Below are positions 1-8,464 of a stretch of DNA of 64,000 bases, piece by piece; the first letter of the stretch is position 1, and every line of letters begins with the position of its first letter. A model generated the notes under the pieces. It searched no databases and had not been told where the DNA came from. It saw only the letters and a program-made list of their open reading frames with translations. Both the position numbers and the translations under genes were made by a program. This stretch comes from Cyclobacteriaceae bacterium (lineage in GTDB: Bacteria > Bacteroidota > Bacteroidia > Cytophagales > Cyclobacteriaceae), in contig JANQSI010000001.1 of assembly GCA_028284125.1 (NCBI GenBank), positions 310,001 through 374,000 of the forward strand. Direction: 5' to 3'.

Positions 1-630
1 TTTCAATGTACTCATATTGAAGGCTCCGGTTTCCTTTTGAATTGAAACGGCTAATTCACCACATTTATCAATTAATCCATCAACCAGAAGAAGCTCCGAT
101 CCAAACAATCGGCATTCATCTTGAAATGGTTTTGGAGTATGCCTCGGCATGATCACCGTTGATTTCATTCCAGCTGCCGCGCAATAAGCACTCATGGCAC
201 CACCAGCATTTCCAGCAGTCGGAACCACACATTCCGTTACACCATATTCTTTCGCTTTGGAAATTGCCATACTCATTCCCCGTGATTTAAACGACCCAGT
301 TGGATTTAACCCCTCATCTTTCACAAACAATTGGTCAAAACCAAATTTTTGAGAATAGGAGTTGACAGGAAGAATAGGTGTCATTCCTTCACCAAGACTG
401 ACCTTATTCTTTTCATCCATCAGCGGAAGCATTTCGGTATACCGCCACATCGATTGCTCTCTACCAATCAGCATCTTTTTATCAAAACCATTGTTCATGG
501 AGTAGTTGACAACCAAAGGCTTTTCACAGCAAGCAGCATAATTATGAGGACTGTTTATTTCGTATTTTTCTCCACACCGAGAACAGGAAAGGTCAACAGC
601 ATAAGAATGTAATTGAAGGGCGGATTCCAT
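1..630 (-). CDS. thrC: Threonine synthase, N-terminal 210 residues (runs off left edge)
   Basis: This is a partial gene; the reading frame is open from the ATG at 630 to the window edge. Threonine synthase is a cytoplasmic PLP enzyme that turns O-phosphohomoserine into threonine. The N-terminus carries a CSRC pair (residues 16-19) and a second CC pair (34-35), a zinc-ribbon-like start seen in many threonine synthases. The segment NPTGSFKSRGM places the PLP-binding lysine at about residue 115, and the PTAGNAGGA stretch at about 140-148 is the usual phosphate-binding asparagine region of fold-type II PLP enzymes. The LysR gene upstream reads in the same direction with a gap of about 60 bp. Another fold-type II lyase is possible but less likely. 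Confidence 0.85.
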   Translation of the reverse strand, partial: MESALQLHSYAVDLSCSRCGEKYEINSPHNYAACCEKPLVVNYSMNNGFDKKMLIGREQSMWRYTEMLPLMDEKNKVSLGEGMTPILPVNSYSQKFGFDQLFVKDEGLNPTGSFKSRGMSMAISKAKEYGVTECVVPTAGNAGGAMSAYCAAAGMKSTVIMPRHTPKPFQDECRLFGSELLLVDGLIDKCGELAVSIQKETGAFNMSTLK

Positions 631-689
631 ACTTCAAAGCTGGATATTAAATCATAACCAGTCAAATGATATAATTTCATACGATATAA

Positions 690-1589
690 CTAATAATTAT
701 AGAGAGATTTGGCTTCCTTTATGAAGGCTTTAGTTAGTCCAGCTACTTCTTCTCCTTTTCGCATGACGAATTCAAACTTACGATTGATCTTCAACGATTT
801 AATCGAAACTTCTTGAAGCACTCCCGATTGGAGTTCATTTTTAACGGCTAAGCGAGATAAAAATCCGATTGAATTATCTTCAACCAGGTAATTCTTCAGC
901 GCTTCTGTTCCTCCCAAACGAGCAGTGACATTGAGTTCTCCTAGCTTGATTTTATGAGATTCCAGGTTTTCCTTAAGTATCGCGTGAGTTCCTGATCCTC
1001 GCTCACGGAGGGAAATGGGAACGTCTTTTAAATCTTTTATCTTAAGTTCATTTTTCGCGTAGGGACTGTGCTTTGAACAAACGGGAATAATCTCATCCCT
1101 CATGAATGGTTGAAAATGAACTGCATTGATCTTATAGTGGGCTTCAATGATTGCAATGTCTATTTCCTGATTGATCAGTGCATTTAGAATATTTTCACTG
1201 TTTCTATTAACAAGTAATAATTTCACATCAGGAAATTTTCTCCTGAAAGAAGAAAGAATCTTCGGCATCACATAAAGTGAGATCGTAGTACTCGCTCCGA
1301 TCTTCAACTCCCCTTTCGCCGTTTTTTGATTTTTAATGATGTTTACATCCGACTGAATTTGTTTTTCAATCGCCTTAGCTTGACGCACATATTCCAACAG
1401 ATTTTCCCCGGATGAAGTAAGTTTTATTGTATTGCCCTGACGTTCAAACAACGCAATCCCAAGTTCTGATTCCAGTTTTTTGATCTGTTTGCTAACCGCA
1501 GGTTGAGATATGTAAAGGACTTCTGCCGCCTTTGAAAAACTCAGATGAGACGCCACCTCATAAAACACATCATAAGCTATTGCAAGCAT
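690..1589 (-). CDS. LysR-family transcriptional regulator
   Basis: The protein has 299 residues, the normal LysR length. A winged helix-turn-helix occupies about residues 5-65, with the recognition helix in SFSKAAEVLYISQPAVSKQI, followed by a long linker helix and a type 2 periplasmic-binding-like effector domain from about residue 90 to the end. The family binds DNA as tetramers and responds to a small metabolite; the metabolite here is not evident. The gene is divergent from the amidohydrolase at 1666 with 76 bp between start codons, the classical LysR layout, so that gene is the first candidate target. The gene is also just upstream of the threonine synthase on the same strand. Confidence 0.9.
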   Translation of the reverse strand: MLAIAYDVFYEVASHLSFSKAAEVLYISQPAVSKQIKKLESELGIALFERQGNTIKLTSSGENLLEYVRQAKAIEKQIQSDVNIIKNQKTAKGELKIGASTTISLYVMPKILSSFRRKFPDVKLLLVNRNSENILNALINQEIDIAIIEAHYKINAVHFQPFMRDEIIPVCSKHSPYAKNELKIKDLKDVPISLRERGSGTHAILKENLESHKIKLGELNVTARLGGTEALKNYLVEDNSIGFLSRLAVKNELQSGVLQEVSIKSLKINRKFEFVMRKGEEVAGLTKAFIKEAKSLYNY

Positions 1590-1665
1590 AACGAATCGGG
1601 TTCTGAAGCTAAGTTAGGTAGTTTGACATTCATTAAATTACAAGAGTACACCAACCTATTGCCAT

Positions 1666-3150
1666 ATGTCAGCTTTAATAAAACCTCATTCCTTCTTTCA
1701 ATTTTTGCTGCTGGTATCCTTGAGTATTTTAATAGTCAGTTGTCAATCTAATTCTCAAGAACCATTTGATGTTGTGATCACAAACGGAAGAGTAATTGAT
1801 CCTGAAACTAAATTGGATGAAGTATTAGATGTAGCCATTAGAAAGGAGAAAGTAGTAGCCATCGGATCCAATTTAAGTGGTAATGCAGAGAAGGTAATTG
1901 ATGCTAGTGGACTTATTGTGTCACCAGGATTTATCGATATTCTCTCATCAGACAAACCAATCAAACATGCACACACACACAAGATTACTGATGGTGTAAC
2001 GACTACAATGGGCATGCATGGAGGACCAGTTGACCCGGTCGCTTATGCGCATCGCTTTAAGGAGTCAGGTGCGCTTATCAATTATGGAAGAGCAGTTGGT
2101 CACGGAAGCTTAAGACAAGCGGTAGGTTTGTATGACGGAAGCATTCCTGCTAATGATGATGAAATTAAAGCCATGGTGGAGTTAGCAGATAAAGCAATGA
2201 AAGCTGGATCGGCAGGAATTGGATTTGGCATTAATTATACTCCTGGCGCCTCTTATGAAGAGATATTTGCACTTTTTGAGATAGCCGCTAAAAACAATGC
2301 TCCTTGTCATTTACATGCGAGGTATAAGGGAAACATATTTCCAGGAACCATGAGTCTGGCTGTCATGGAAGTGGTGGCAATGGCAGCTGCTTCTGGAGCT
2401 CAGGCCCAATTGGCTCATTTGACATCTTCTACGGTAGGATCCGCTCCGTTATGCCTGGATCTGATCGAAGGAGCACAAGAAAGAGGGACAGACGTGGGAT
2501 ATGACTTTCACGTATGGTCACGAAACATGACCTACATCCAAAGCGCCCTTTACGATGAAGGTTGGGAAGAACGATTCGGCGGAATTACCTATGATAGCAT
2601 TTTTCTCGCATCCACACAAGAACGGTTGACGAAAGAGCGATTCTTTGAACTTCGATCTGTAGAAGGTTATACGTTGGTACAGACAGAATTCATTCCTGAA
2701 AGCGAAATAATCATGGCCATCAAAAACCCAATGGGAATCATTAGCAGTGATGGAGCTGGTCTATTCAGCAGAGCTGGGCATAAGGCTGAAACTGGGCATC
2801 CAAGATCGACAGGGACCTTTTCTCGTTTTTTAAGAAAATACATACGAGAGCAGCAAGTAATCCCACTATCTGATGCCATTGCAAGAATCACTCTTATTCC
2901 GGCTCAAAGACTGGAAAAATCAGTCCCAGCAATGAAACAAAAAGGCCGCATCCAGGTGGGTTCAGATGCTGACATCACCATTTTTGATTTCGAAACGATT
3001 ACTGAAAATGCCTCCTATCAAAAGCCATACGAATACTCCAGCGGAATAAAACATGTCCTTGTTAATGGAGTCCAGGTCATAGAGGACGAAGAAATAAACA
3101 TGGATGCGAGTCCTGGAAAATGGATGAAGCATGAAAATATAAGCCAATAA
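1666..3150 (+). CDS. Lipoprotein amidohydrolase, N-acyl-D-amino-acid deacylase-like
   Basis: The 494-residue protein starts with a lipoprotein signal whose lipobox ends LIVSC (Cys26), so it should be membrane anchored. The metal-dependent amidohydrolase fold is clear: an N-terminal beta domain (VVITNGRVIDPETKLDEVLDV), PGFID at 87-91, DGVTT at 109-113, CHLHARYKGN, LAHLTSS, a late SSDGAG, and a C-terminal beta domain with GSDADITIFD. The usual HxH metal pair after PGFID is ILS at 92-94, and the GNCG motif is replaced by GMHGG (His118). A cluster HAHTHK sits at 101-106. This is close to D-aminoacylase/N-acyl-D-glutamate deacylase relatives but the metal site must differ. The gene is divergent from the LysR gene. 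Confidence 0.8.
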   Translation: MSALIKPHSFFQFLLLVSLSILIVSCQSNSQEPFDVVITNGRVIDPETKLDEVLDVAIRKEKVVAIGSNLSGNAEKVIDASGLIVSPGFIDILSSDKPIKHAHTHKITDGVTTTMGMHGGPVDPVAYAHRFKESGALINYGRAVGHGSLRQAVGLYDGSIPANDDEIKAMVELADKAMKAGSAGIGFGINYTPGASYEEIFALFEIAAKNNAPCHLHARYKGNIFPGTMSLAVMEVVAMAAASGAQAQLAHLTSSTVGSAPLCLDLIEGAQERGTDVGYDFHVWSRNMTYIQSALYDEGWEERFGGITYDSIFLASTQERLTKERFFELRSVEGYTLVQTEFIPESEIIMAIKNPMGIISSDGAGLFSRAGHKAETGHPRSTGTFSRFLRKYIREQQVIPLSDAIARITLIPAQRLEKSVPAMKQKGRIQVGSDADITIFDFETITENASYQKPYEYSSGIKHVLVNGVQVIEDEEINMDASPGKWMKHENISQ

Positions 3151-3202
3151 GGTTCAGGTGAAGAGTCTCAACGAAAGTTTCAATGAAAACTTATTTGTAA
3201 AT

Positions 3203-3226
3203 TTATGTACATATATTTGTACATAA
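3203..3226. promoter_or_regulatory. YefM-type operator, two TGTACA boxes
   Basis: A perfect inverted repeat TTATGTACA-N6-TGTACATAA lies just before the yefM start codon. It holds two TGTACA hexamers (3206-3211 and 3218-3223) with a 12-bp centre-to-centre distance. E. coli YefM is known to bind paired TGTACA boxes with this spacing, so this is the expected autoregulatory operator. A TATATTTG sequence (3212-3219), matching the Bacteroidota -7 box, lies inside it, which would let the repressor cover the promoter. Confidence 0.8.
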
Positions 3227-3228
3227 TT

Positions 3229-3480
3229 ATGCTCACAACCACATTATCTGATTTCAGGAAGAACATCAAGAAGTATTTAGATGAGGTCACTTCGAATTTT
3301 GATACTTTAATTATCAATCGAGGTAAGGATTCTGGAGTTGTGATCATGTCACTTGATGAATACAATTCATTATCAGCAACACACCACGAGTTAACCTCTA
3401 AAAAGAATGAGGCAAGATTGGATTCGGCCATATCAAAATTGAATGATGGCGAATCCTTTCAAAAAGAACTTCTGGATTAA
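3229..3480 (+). CDS. yefM: Antitoxin YefM (Phd/YefM family)
   Basis: The gene encodes 83 residues from the ATG at 3229 (MLTTTLSDFRKNI), the same length as E. coli YefM. A longer frame from 3205 would start inside the operator, so the inner ATG is preferred. The N-terminal half is the Phd/YefM DNA-binding fold (SDFRKNIKKYLDEV and VVIMSLDEYNSL are the typical helix and strand). The C-terminal tail is charged and would wrap around the YoeB toxin. The stop codon overlaps the yoeB start by one base (TAATG), so the two are translationally coupled. The protein should neutralise YoeB and repress its own operon through the operator at 3203-3226. Confidence 0.93.
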   Translation: MLTTTLSDFRKNIKKYLDEVTSNFDTLIINRGKDSGVVIMSLDEYNSLSATHHELTSKKNEARLDSAISKLNDGESFQKELLD

Positions 3481-3737
3481 TGAAGTACATTTTTGTTGAT
3501 GAATCTTGGGAAGATTATCTCTATTGGCAAAAAACCGATAAGAAGATTTTAAAAAAAATCAATGAGCTCCTAAAAGAAATTTCAAGAGATCCATTTAATG
3601 GTATTGGAAAACCAGAACCTCTAAAACATAAGTATAGAGGCTATTGGTCACGAAGAATTAACGGCGAGCACCGACTTATATATCGAGTAAATGAAAACGA
3701 AATCCTAATAGCCAAATGCAGGTTTCACTATGACTAG
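3480..3737 (+). CDS. yoeB: mRNA interferase toxin YoeB
   Basis: The 85-residue protein is a YoeB/Txe toxin of the RelE superfamily, which cuts mRNA in the ribosomal A site. The catalytic residues of E. coli YoeB fall at exactly the same positions here: Glu46 (in GKPEPL), Arg65 (in GEHRLIYRV) and His83-Tyr84 (in CRFHYD at the C-terminus). No catalytic residue is missing, so the toxin looks functional. It is the second gene of the yefM-yoeB operon and is followed 13 bp later by the convergent end of the S9 hydrolase gene. Confidence 0.95.
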   Translation: MKYIFVDESWEDYLYWQKTDKKILKKINELLKEISRDPFNGIGKPEPLKHKYRGYWSRRINGEHRLIYRVNENEILIAKCRFHYD

Positions 3738-3750
3738 AATTTACTTAAGC

Positions 3751-4818
3751 TCAATACCTATAAGCCGCCTTCCTTAATGCCTTCACACCATTAAAAGGTT
3801 TTGGTGGATTCAAGTAGCCACCTAAAAATTTGTAAATCTTTAACCTGACTTCTTGTGCCTTCTTTGAATCAATTCGATCAAAAGAATGACCGCCAGGAAT
3901 ATCTTCGTATATCTCATATTCAAATTTCTTTCCTTCGGCCTTCAACGACTTAATCAGGTGTTGTACCTCAAGGACATTCACATCCCCATCGTTAGTATTG
4001 GTATGTATCAAAAGTGGAGTTTTCAGTTTATGTGCCTGCCATGCTGGTGAACGTTTTTTGTACTCTTCTACATTCGCGTAGGCTGTTTTCCCAATGTGAT
4101 AATCTGCTGAGTAAAGATCGCGATACCCTTCTGTTTTGTAGCCCATCCTAGCGATGAGGTCACTGACTGGGACTCCTGCATAAGCGACTTTGTAATCTTC
4201 TGGATGATCAAAAACATTCATCAAGCTGATCAAACCACCATGACTCCAACCAAAGATCCCAACCCTGGATGCATCTACGATATCGTAGTTTTCAACCATG
4301 TATTTTTTGGAAGCATAAACATCCTCCACTTCAAGTCCTCCATAATCAATTGATTCATAGAATCCTCTGCCATAGCCCGTGCTACCGCGATATTCAGCAG
4401 CTACAACAATATATTGTTGCGCCATTAACTCTCGAATGATGTGCGCGTAAAACGTATTGAAATTGCTATGAACACCACCATGTGGCAATACCAATAATGG
4501 ATATTTCTTGGTTGCATCTATTCCTTTGGGGATGAAAACGTAAGACTGGAATCGAAAGGGATTTCCATAACCTTGTCTCGTTTTGTTTTTTTCTACTCGA
4601 TCCGCTTTCGGCGGACCAGTTAAATAAACCTTATCAATGTAGGCAACATCACCGATTTTATCGTACCAGAGCAAGTCATCCATCGTCTTCTGCAGGCGAT
4701 CAAAACTATGCCGCAAATTAGAGACTTGATTTCTCAGTCGTTCAACTTCACTTGGTGAATCTTGAGCAGTGACTACAAGCGTGAAAGCAATAAATAGAAA
4801 AATGTATAAAGAGCGCAT
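3751..4818 (-). CDS. Secreted alpha/beta hydrolase, prolyl oligopeptidase (S9) family
   Basis: The protein has 355 residues. Residues 1-18 form a signal peptide (hydrophobic core then VVTAQD), so export is expected. Residues 21-50 look like a short coiled coil. The catalytic domain follows with an oxyanion-strand LPHGGVHSNF, the AEYRGSTGYG segment typical of dipeptidyl-peptidase-like hydrolases, the nucleophile elbow GWSHGG (Ser192), an aspartate region NTNDGDVN and the catalytic histidine in GGHSFDR. There is no N-terminal beta-propeller, so this is a single-domain S9-like peptidase or esterase. The substrate cannot be read from the sequence. Confidence 0.85.
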   Translation of the reverse strand: MRSLYIFLFIAFTLVVTAQDSPSEVERLRNQVSNLRHSFDRLQKTMDDLLWYDKIGDVAYIDKVYLTGPPKADRVEKNKTRQGYGNPFRFQSYVFIPKGIDATKKYPLLVLPHGGVHSNFNTFYAHIIRELMAQQYIVVAAEYRGSTGYGRGFYESIDYGGLEVEDVYASKKYMVENYDIVDASRVGIFGWSHGGLISLMNVFDHPEDYKVAYAGVPVSDLIARMGYKTEGYRDLYSADYHIGKTAYANVEEYKKRSPAWQAHKLKTPLLIHTNTNDGDVNVLEVQHLIKSLKAEGKKFEYEIYEDIPGGHSFDRIDSKKAQEVRLKIYKFLGGYLNPPKPFNGVKALRKAAYRY

Positions 4819-4918
4819 TTCGGATAAGGTTTAGTTGATATCCTAAATGTAGGATACAATAACTACATCCGAAAGCGGGCTAATGATGAACGGCTAAATA
4901 TGGATTGCTAAAGTAAGA

Positions 4919-5353
4919 TCAAGATCCGACCACCACTTTTTCCATCACGTCATCTTGACGAATTTCATCGATCACTTCTAGCCCTTCAACCACTTTACCA
5001 AATACAGTGTGATGCCGATCCAAGTGGGCAGTGTTTGTCCTGCTATGGCAAATAAAAAACTGAGATCCACCGGTGTTTCTGCCTGCATGAGCCATTGAAA
5101 GGACGCCTCGATCGTGATATTGATTTTCTCCATCTAATTCACAGTCGATTTGATAGCCAGGTCCACCTGTTCCATCACCTTTTGGACATCCACCCTGAAT
5201 GACGAAATCCGGGATCACTCGGTGAAAGGTCAAACCATCGTAGTAGCCTTTTTCAGCTAAATCAATGAAGTTTTGAACCGTGCCAGGGGCATCATTTTCA
5301 AAAAACTCAATCTTCATTACACCTTTTTTGGTGTGTATCTCTGCTGTTTTCAT
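4919..5353 (-). CDS. Peptidyl-prolyl cis-trans isomerase, cyclophilin type
   Basis: The gene encodes 144 residues from the ATG at 5353 ([11 protein letters not shown]). An upstream in-frame start at 5407 is rejected because a TAnnTTTG -7 box (TAAGTTTG on the minus strand) lies only 5 nt before the chosen ATG. The cyclophilin core is intact: [13 protein letters not shown] with the catalytic arginine, [10 protein letters not shown], and [10 protein letters not shown]. The enzyme speeds proline isomerisation during folding. There is no signal peptide, so it acts in the cytoplasm. It lies downstream of tilS on the same strand, with 77 bp between tilS and its start. Confidence 0.93.
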   Translation of the reverse strand: MKTAEIHTKKGVMKIEFFENDAPGTVQNFIDLAEKGYYDGLTFHRVIPDFVIQGGCPKGDGTGGPGYQIDCELDGENQYHDRGVLSMAHAGRNTGGSQFFICHSRTNTAHLDRHHTVFGKVVEGLEVIDEIRQDDVMEKVVVGS

Positions 5354-5430
5354 GGGCGCAAACTTATGTAAAATTCGAAAATTTGCGGTTGATGCATGAA
5401 CGAACAAGAATCAAATAAAAGAGCACTTTT

Positions 5431-6735
5431 TTAAGTATTGATAATTGCCTTCAATACCCGATCTGTTTTCTCCGTTATTTTAAACTCCTCAGAAATCTGA
5501 TATCCGACAAGCCATACGATTTTCTCATTAGATGAAAGAACCAACACTTCGTCTTTCAACGCAACTGGCACTTTCTTATCAATCAGATAATCACTTACTT
5601 TTTTGGTTCCTTTCATGCCCAGAGGCCTAAATCGATCTCCATCTTGCCAAACTCTAAGATTTAATGGGAAATTGATTAGGTCAGCATCAAAATAAGCTGT
5701 GAAACTACCTTCCGAAAAATTCACCTCATCTGGATCAATGATCGAAATGGTCAATCTTGATCCATTAAAATCATAATCACCCTCTCCCACTATTTGCAAA
5801 TCATCCGATTGCGTTTCATCTGATTTGATAAATAATGAATTCCTATCAATAGAGAGAACTAATTGGTTTGAATAGAATTGCTTTCCAGATTTTCCAATTG
5901 CATTGTAGATCTGCTTAGAAGTAGAATAGCCAAACCCGTATTCACTTAGAATTTCACTCAAAATCAAGAGATCTATTTCAGACTTCACCCAATTCAACTT
6001 TAGTTCAGAGGTATTCTCGCCTTCAATAAGATGATTTCCTTTGATTTCCTCAACTTTTGACTTGATCAACTCCGAAGCTAATTGTAGCCGTTCTGAAGTA
6101 TTCTCGAATGTTTGAATCAATGAAGGATTCAATTCTTCAAGTTTTGGTATTACTTCCAACCTCAGGTGATTACGATCATAATCTGTTTTTGAGTTGGATG
6201 AATCCTCTCGCCATTCCAATGCACAAGTACCAGCGTAATCTTTAAGTTGTTCCTTAGTAGCAAACAACAATGGCCTCACAATTTTCCCGTTCTCTGCATC
6301 GATACCTGACAATCCAGTAACTCCTGACCCACGCGTAAAATTTATCAGTGAAGTTTCGAGCGAGTCGTTCAGATGGTGAGCTGTTACGATTTTGTTAAAT
6401 CCATGTTCGTTGGATAGTTCCTCAAACCATTTATATCTCGCTTCTCGTGCTTTCAGTTGAACCGAACCTTTGCCAAGGTCGAACTGCTTCACAAAAAACT
6501 CCACTCCATTTTCATTCGCCCAAGTCTTCACAAATAACTCATCACCGTTAGATTCATTTCCTCTTAGATTGAAGTTGCAATGAGCAACTGAAAACTTCCA
6601 TTCTGCTTTTAGGAAAAGATCAGCCATAACCATTGAATCCAAACCTCCACTGATAGCTAACAAAACATAATCCTCCTTATTTAGAAGAACTTTCTTCTTG
6701 ATAAAATCGTGGAACTGTTTTTGTAAAGAGTGCAT
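5431..6735 (-). CDS. tilS: tRNA(Ile)-lysidine synthetase
   Basis: The 434-residue protein carries the PP-loop ATP pyrophosphatase motif SGGLDSM at residues 29-35, followed by HCNFNLRG, TAHHLNDSLET and FTRGSG, which are standard TilS landmarks. A C-terminal TilS domain is present (DGDRFRPLGMKGTKKVSDYLID). TilS puts lysine on C34 of the CAU-anticodon tRNA-Ile so that it reads AUA; the gene is essential in most bacteria. It is divergent from the OstA-like gene; the two start codons are 25 bp apart, so their promoters overlap each other's upstream regions. Confidence 0.96.
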   Translation of the reverse strand: MHSLQKQFHDFIKKKVLLNKEDYVLLAISGGLDSMVMADLFLKAEWKFSVAHCNFNLRGNESNGDELFVKTWANENGVEFFVKQFDLGKGSVQLKAREARYKWFEELSNEHGFNKIVTAHHLNDSLETSLINFTRGSGVTGLSGIDAENGKIVRPLLFATKEQLKDYAGTCALEWREDSSNSKTDYDRNHLRLEVIPKLEELNPSLIQTFENTSERLQLASELIKSKVEEIKGNHLIEGENTSELKLNWVKSEIDLLILSEILSEYGFGYSTSKQIYNAIGKSGKQFYSNQLVLSIDRNSLFIKSDETQSDDLQIVGEGDYDFNGSRLTISIIDPDEVNFSEGSFTAYFDADLINFPLNLRVWQDGDRFRPLGMKGTKKVSDYLIDKKVPVALKDEVLVLSSNEKIVWLVGYQISEEFKITEKTDRVLKAIINT

Positions 6736-6753
6736 GAACGTAAGTTACCTTTG
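6720..6753 (+). promoter_or_regulatory. Bacteroidota-type promoter for the OstA-like gene
   Basis: TTTG at 6720-6723 and TACCTTTG at 6746-6753 match the -33 and -7 elements (TTTG and TAnnTTTG) with a 22-bp spacer, slightly longer than the usual 19-21. The box ends 7 nt before the ATG at 6761, so the transcript leader would be very short. Confidence 0.5.
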
Positions 6754-6760
6754 CTTTGAA

Positions 6761-8404
6761 ATGCGAAAAATCACACGCGTCTTAATATTTTCTTTAATTA
6801 TTCTACCCTTTTTCTCAATCGGTCAGAAGAGCGAAAGAATTCAGTACAAAGCTGATGAATTGTTTGAATTTCGCGAAAAAGGAAAGAAAATCAGAAAACT
6901 GACGGGAAATGTAGTATTTGCTCAAGAAGGTACTACGATGTACTGTGACAGCTCCCTTTACTATGTGAGAGACAATGTAATGGAGGCTTTTGGCCATGTG
7001 AAAATAGTAGACGATTCAACGATCATAACTTCCAATAAGCTAGTCTATGATGGAAAGAAAAAAACGGCTAAACTTCGGGAACAAGTGGTCTACACACATG
7101 GAGAGCAGCAACTTTTCACGGATTTCCTGGATTACAACACAGATACCGAAGTTGCCAATTATTTTAATGGCGGCACTTTAAAGGACAGCACTAATACTTT
7201 AAGTAGTGAAATTGGCTATTTATATAATCTAGAAGATTATGCTCAATTCAGAACCAATGTCAGCTTAAAAGCTCCCGATTATACGCTGGAATCTGACACG
7301 CTTAATTACGATACAAACACCAAAGTTGCAGTCACTCTTGGGAGAACGGTAATTACCAATGAAGATGGATCTGTGCTTCACGCAAAAGGAGGTGAATTCA
7401 GGACAGAAGATGATCAATCTGATTTTGTAAATGGCAACATAGAAACTGAGGATTACTATTTAGAAGGTGACGAACTTTTCTTCGATGATTTGAACCAATA
7501 TTACAAGGCTGTTGGAAACGTTCAGATCATAGGTAAGAATGATGATGTAATCTTATATGGCGATGAGGGTTTCACGGATAAGAATAGGGAGATAAGTAAA
7601 GTCTACGGTCATGCCTACATGAAGCGAATGTTGGAAAGAGACACCTTTTATATTTCTGCAGATACCCTCGTTTCCATCGATAGTGAATATGATTCAGCAA
7701 AGCGTGTACTCGCATATAACAATGTAAAACTTTGGCGATACAATCTTCAGGGCGTTGCGGATTCTGCCTCCTATTTTCTATCCGATTCAACCATTCTTCT
7801 TTACAATGACCCATTGATTTGGAATCTGGATAATCAAATCGAAGGAGACTCCATCGCAATTGAGATCTCCGAAGATCAAATCAAAACAATGACGGTTCTC
7901 CAAAATTCCTTCCTGATTGGAATCGATACTATCAGTAATTACAATCAGGTAAAAGGAAGAACAATGAAAGCCACATTTGTGGAAGGAATCATTAGCCGGA
8001 TTGATGTGAACGGAAATGGAGAAGCGCTCTATTACGTCTTGGATGAGTCTGATTCTACCGAAATAACCACCATGGGTATGAATCGAATATTGTGTAGCGA
8101 TTTGACCATGCGGTTTATAAATGAAGAATTGGACAACATCAGCTTTTACAAAAAGCCGGAGGCCAAATTCATCCCGCCTCATGAGCTTACCGATGACATG
8201 CAAAGGTTGAAAGGGTTTTTGTGGCGTGGCGATGATCGACCAACATTTGAAGAGGTGGTCTTCTTGAGTGAAGAAGTTGAATTGGAAGAAGCCTCCGAGG
8301 AATCAGAAGAACAAAAGCCAATTCCGCCGGTGAAGATCGATATCGAGGGTATACCAGATAAGGAAAGAAAATTGTTAAAAAAGCCTAAAGGCGGACTAGA
8401 ATGA
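6761..8404 (+). CDS. OstA-like (LptA/LptD N-domain) LPS transport protein
   Basis: The gene encodes 547 residues from the ATG at 6761. Earlier in-frame ATGs at 6698 and 6734 lie before or inside the promoter, and only the 6761 start gives a proper signal peptide (ITRVLIFSLIILPFFSIGQ). The mature protein is a run of beta-jellyroll repeats of the OstA/LptA type, seen as recurring patterns such as LTGNVVFAQEGTTMYCDS, AFGHVKIVDDSTIITS and AVGNVQIIGKNDDVILYGDE. In Bacteroidota this family is taken to form the periplasmic bridge that carries lipopolysaccharide to the outer membrane. The C-terminal 60 residues are acidic then basic and look disordered. bamD follows, so two envelope genes sit together. 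Confidence 0.85.
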   Translation: MRKITRVLIFSLIILPFFSIGQKSERIQYKADELFEFREKGKKIRKLTGNVVFAQEGTTMYCDSSLYYVRDNVMEAFGHVKIVDDSTIITSNKLVYDGKKKTAKLREQVVYTHGEQQLFTDFLDYNTDTEVANYFNGGTLKDSTNTLSSEIGYLYNLEDYAQFRTNVSLKAPDYTLESDTLNYDTNTKVAVTLGRTVITNEDGSVLHAKGGEFRTEDDQSDFVNGNIETEDYYLEGDELFFDDLNQYYKAVGNVQIIGKNDDVILYGDEGFTDKNREISKVYGHAYMKRMLERDTFYISADTLVSIDSEYDSAKRVLAYNNVKLWRYNLQGVADSASYFLSDSTILLYNDPLIWNLDNQIEGDSIAIEISEDQIKTMTVLQNSFLIGIDTISNYNQVKGRTMKATFVEGIISRIDVNGNGEALYYVLDESDSTEITTMGMNRILCSDLTMRFINEELDNISFYKKPEAKFIPPHELTDDMQRLKGFLWRGDDRPTFEEVVFLSEEVELEEASEESEEQKPIPPVKIDIEGIPDKERKLLKKPKGGLE

Positions 8405-8438
8405 TCTAGGCTTTGTTTCCGTTTAAGTGTTAAACAAG

Positions 8439-8446
8439 TAATTTTG
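8439..8446 (+). promoter_or_regulatory. Possible -7 promoter box for bamD
   Basis: TAATTTTG matches the TAnnTTTG consensus and lies 18 nt before the ATG at 8465. A TTTG at 8412-8415 is 23 bp upstream, rather far for a -33 element, so the promoter is only possible. It does argue against translation starting at 8444. Confidence 0.35.
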
Positions 8447-8464
8447 CGTCCGATTTTGACAATT

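Noticed and set aside
331-612. 93-residue plus-strand frame
   Set aside because: It is the antisense of the threonine synthase frame, whose motifs (GSFKSRGM) are on the minus strand.
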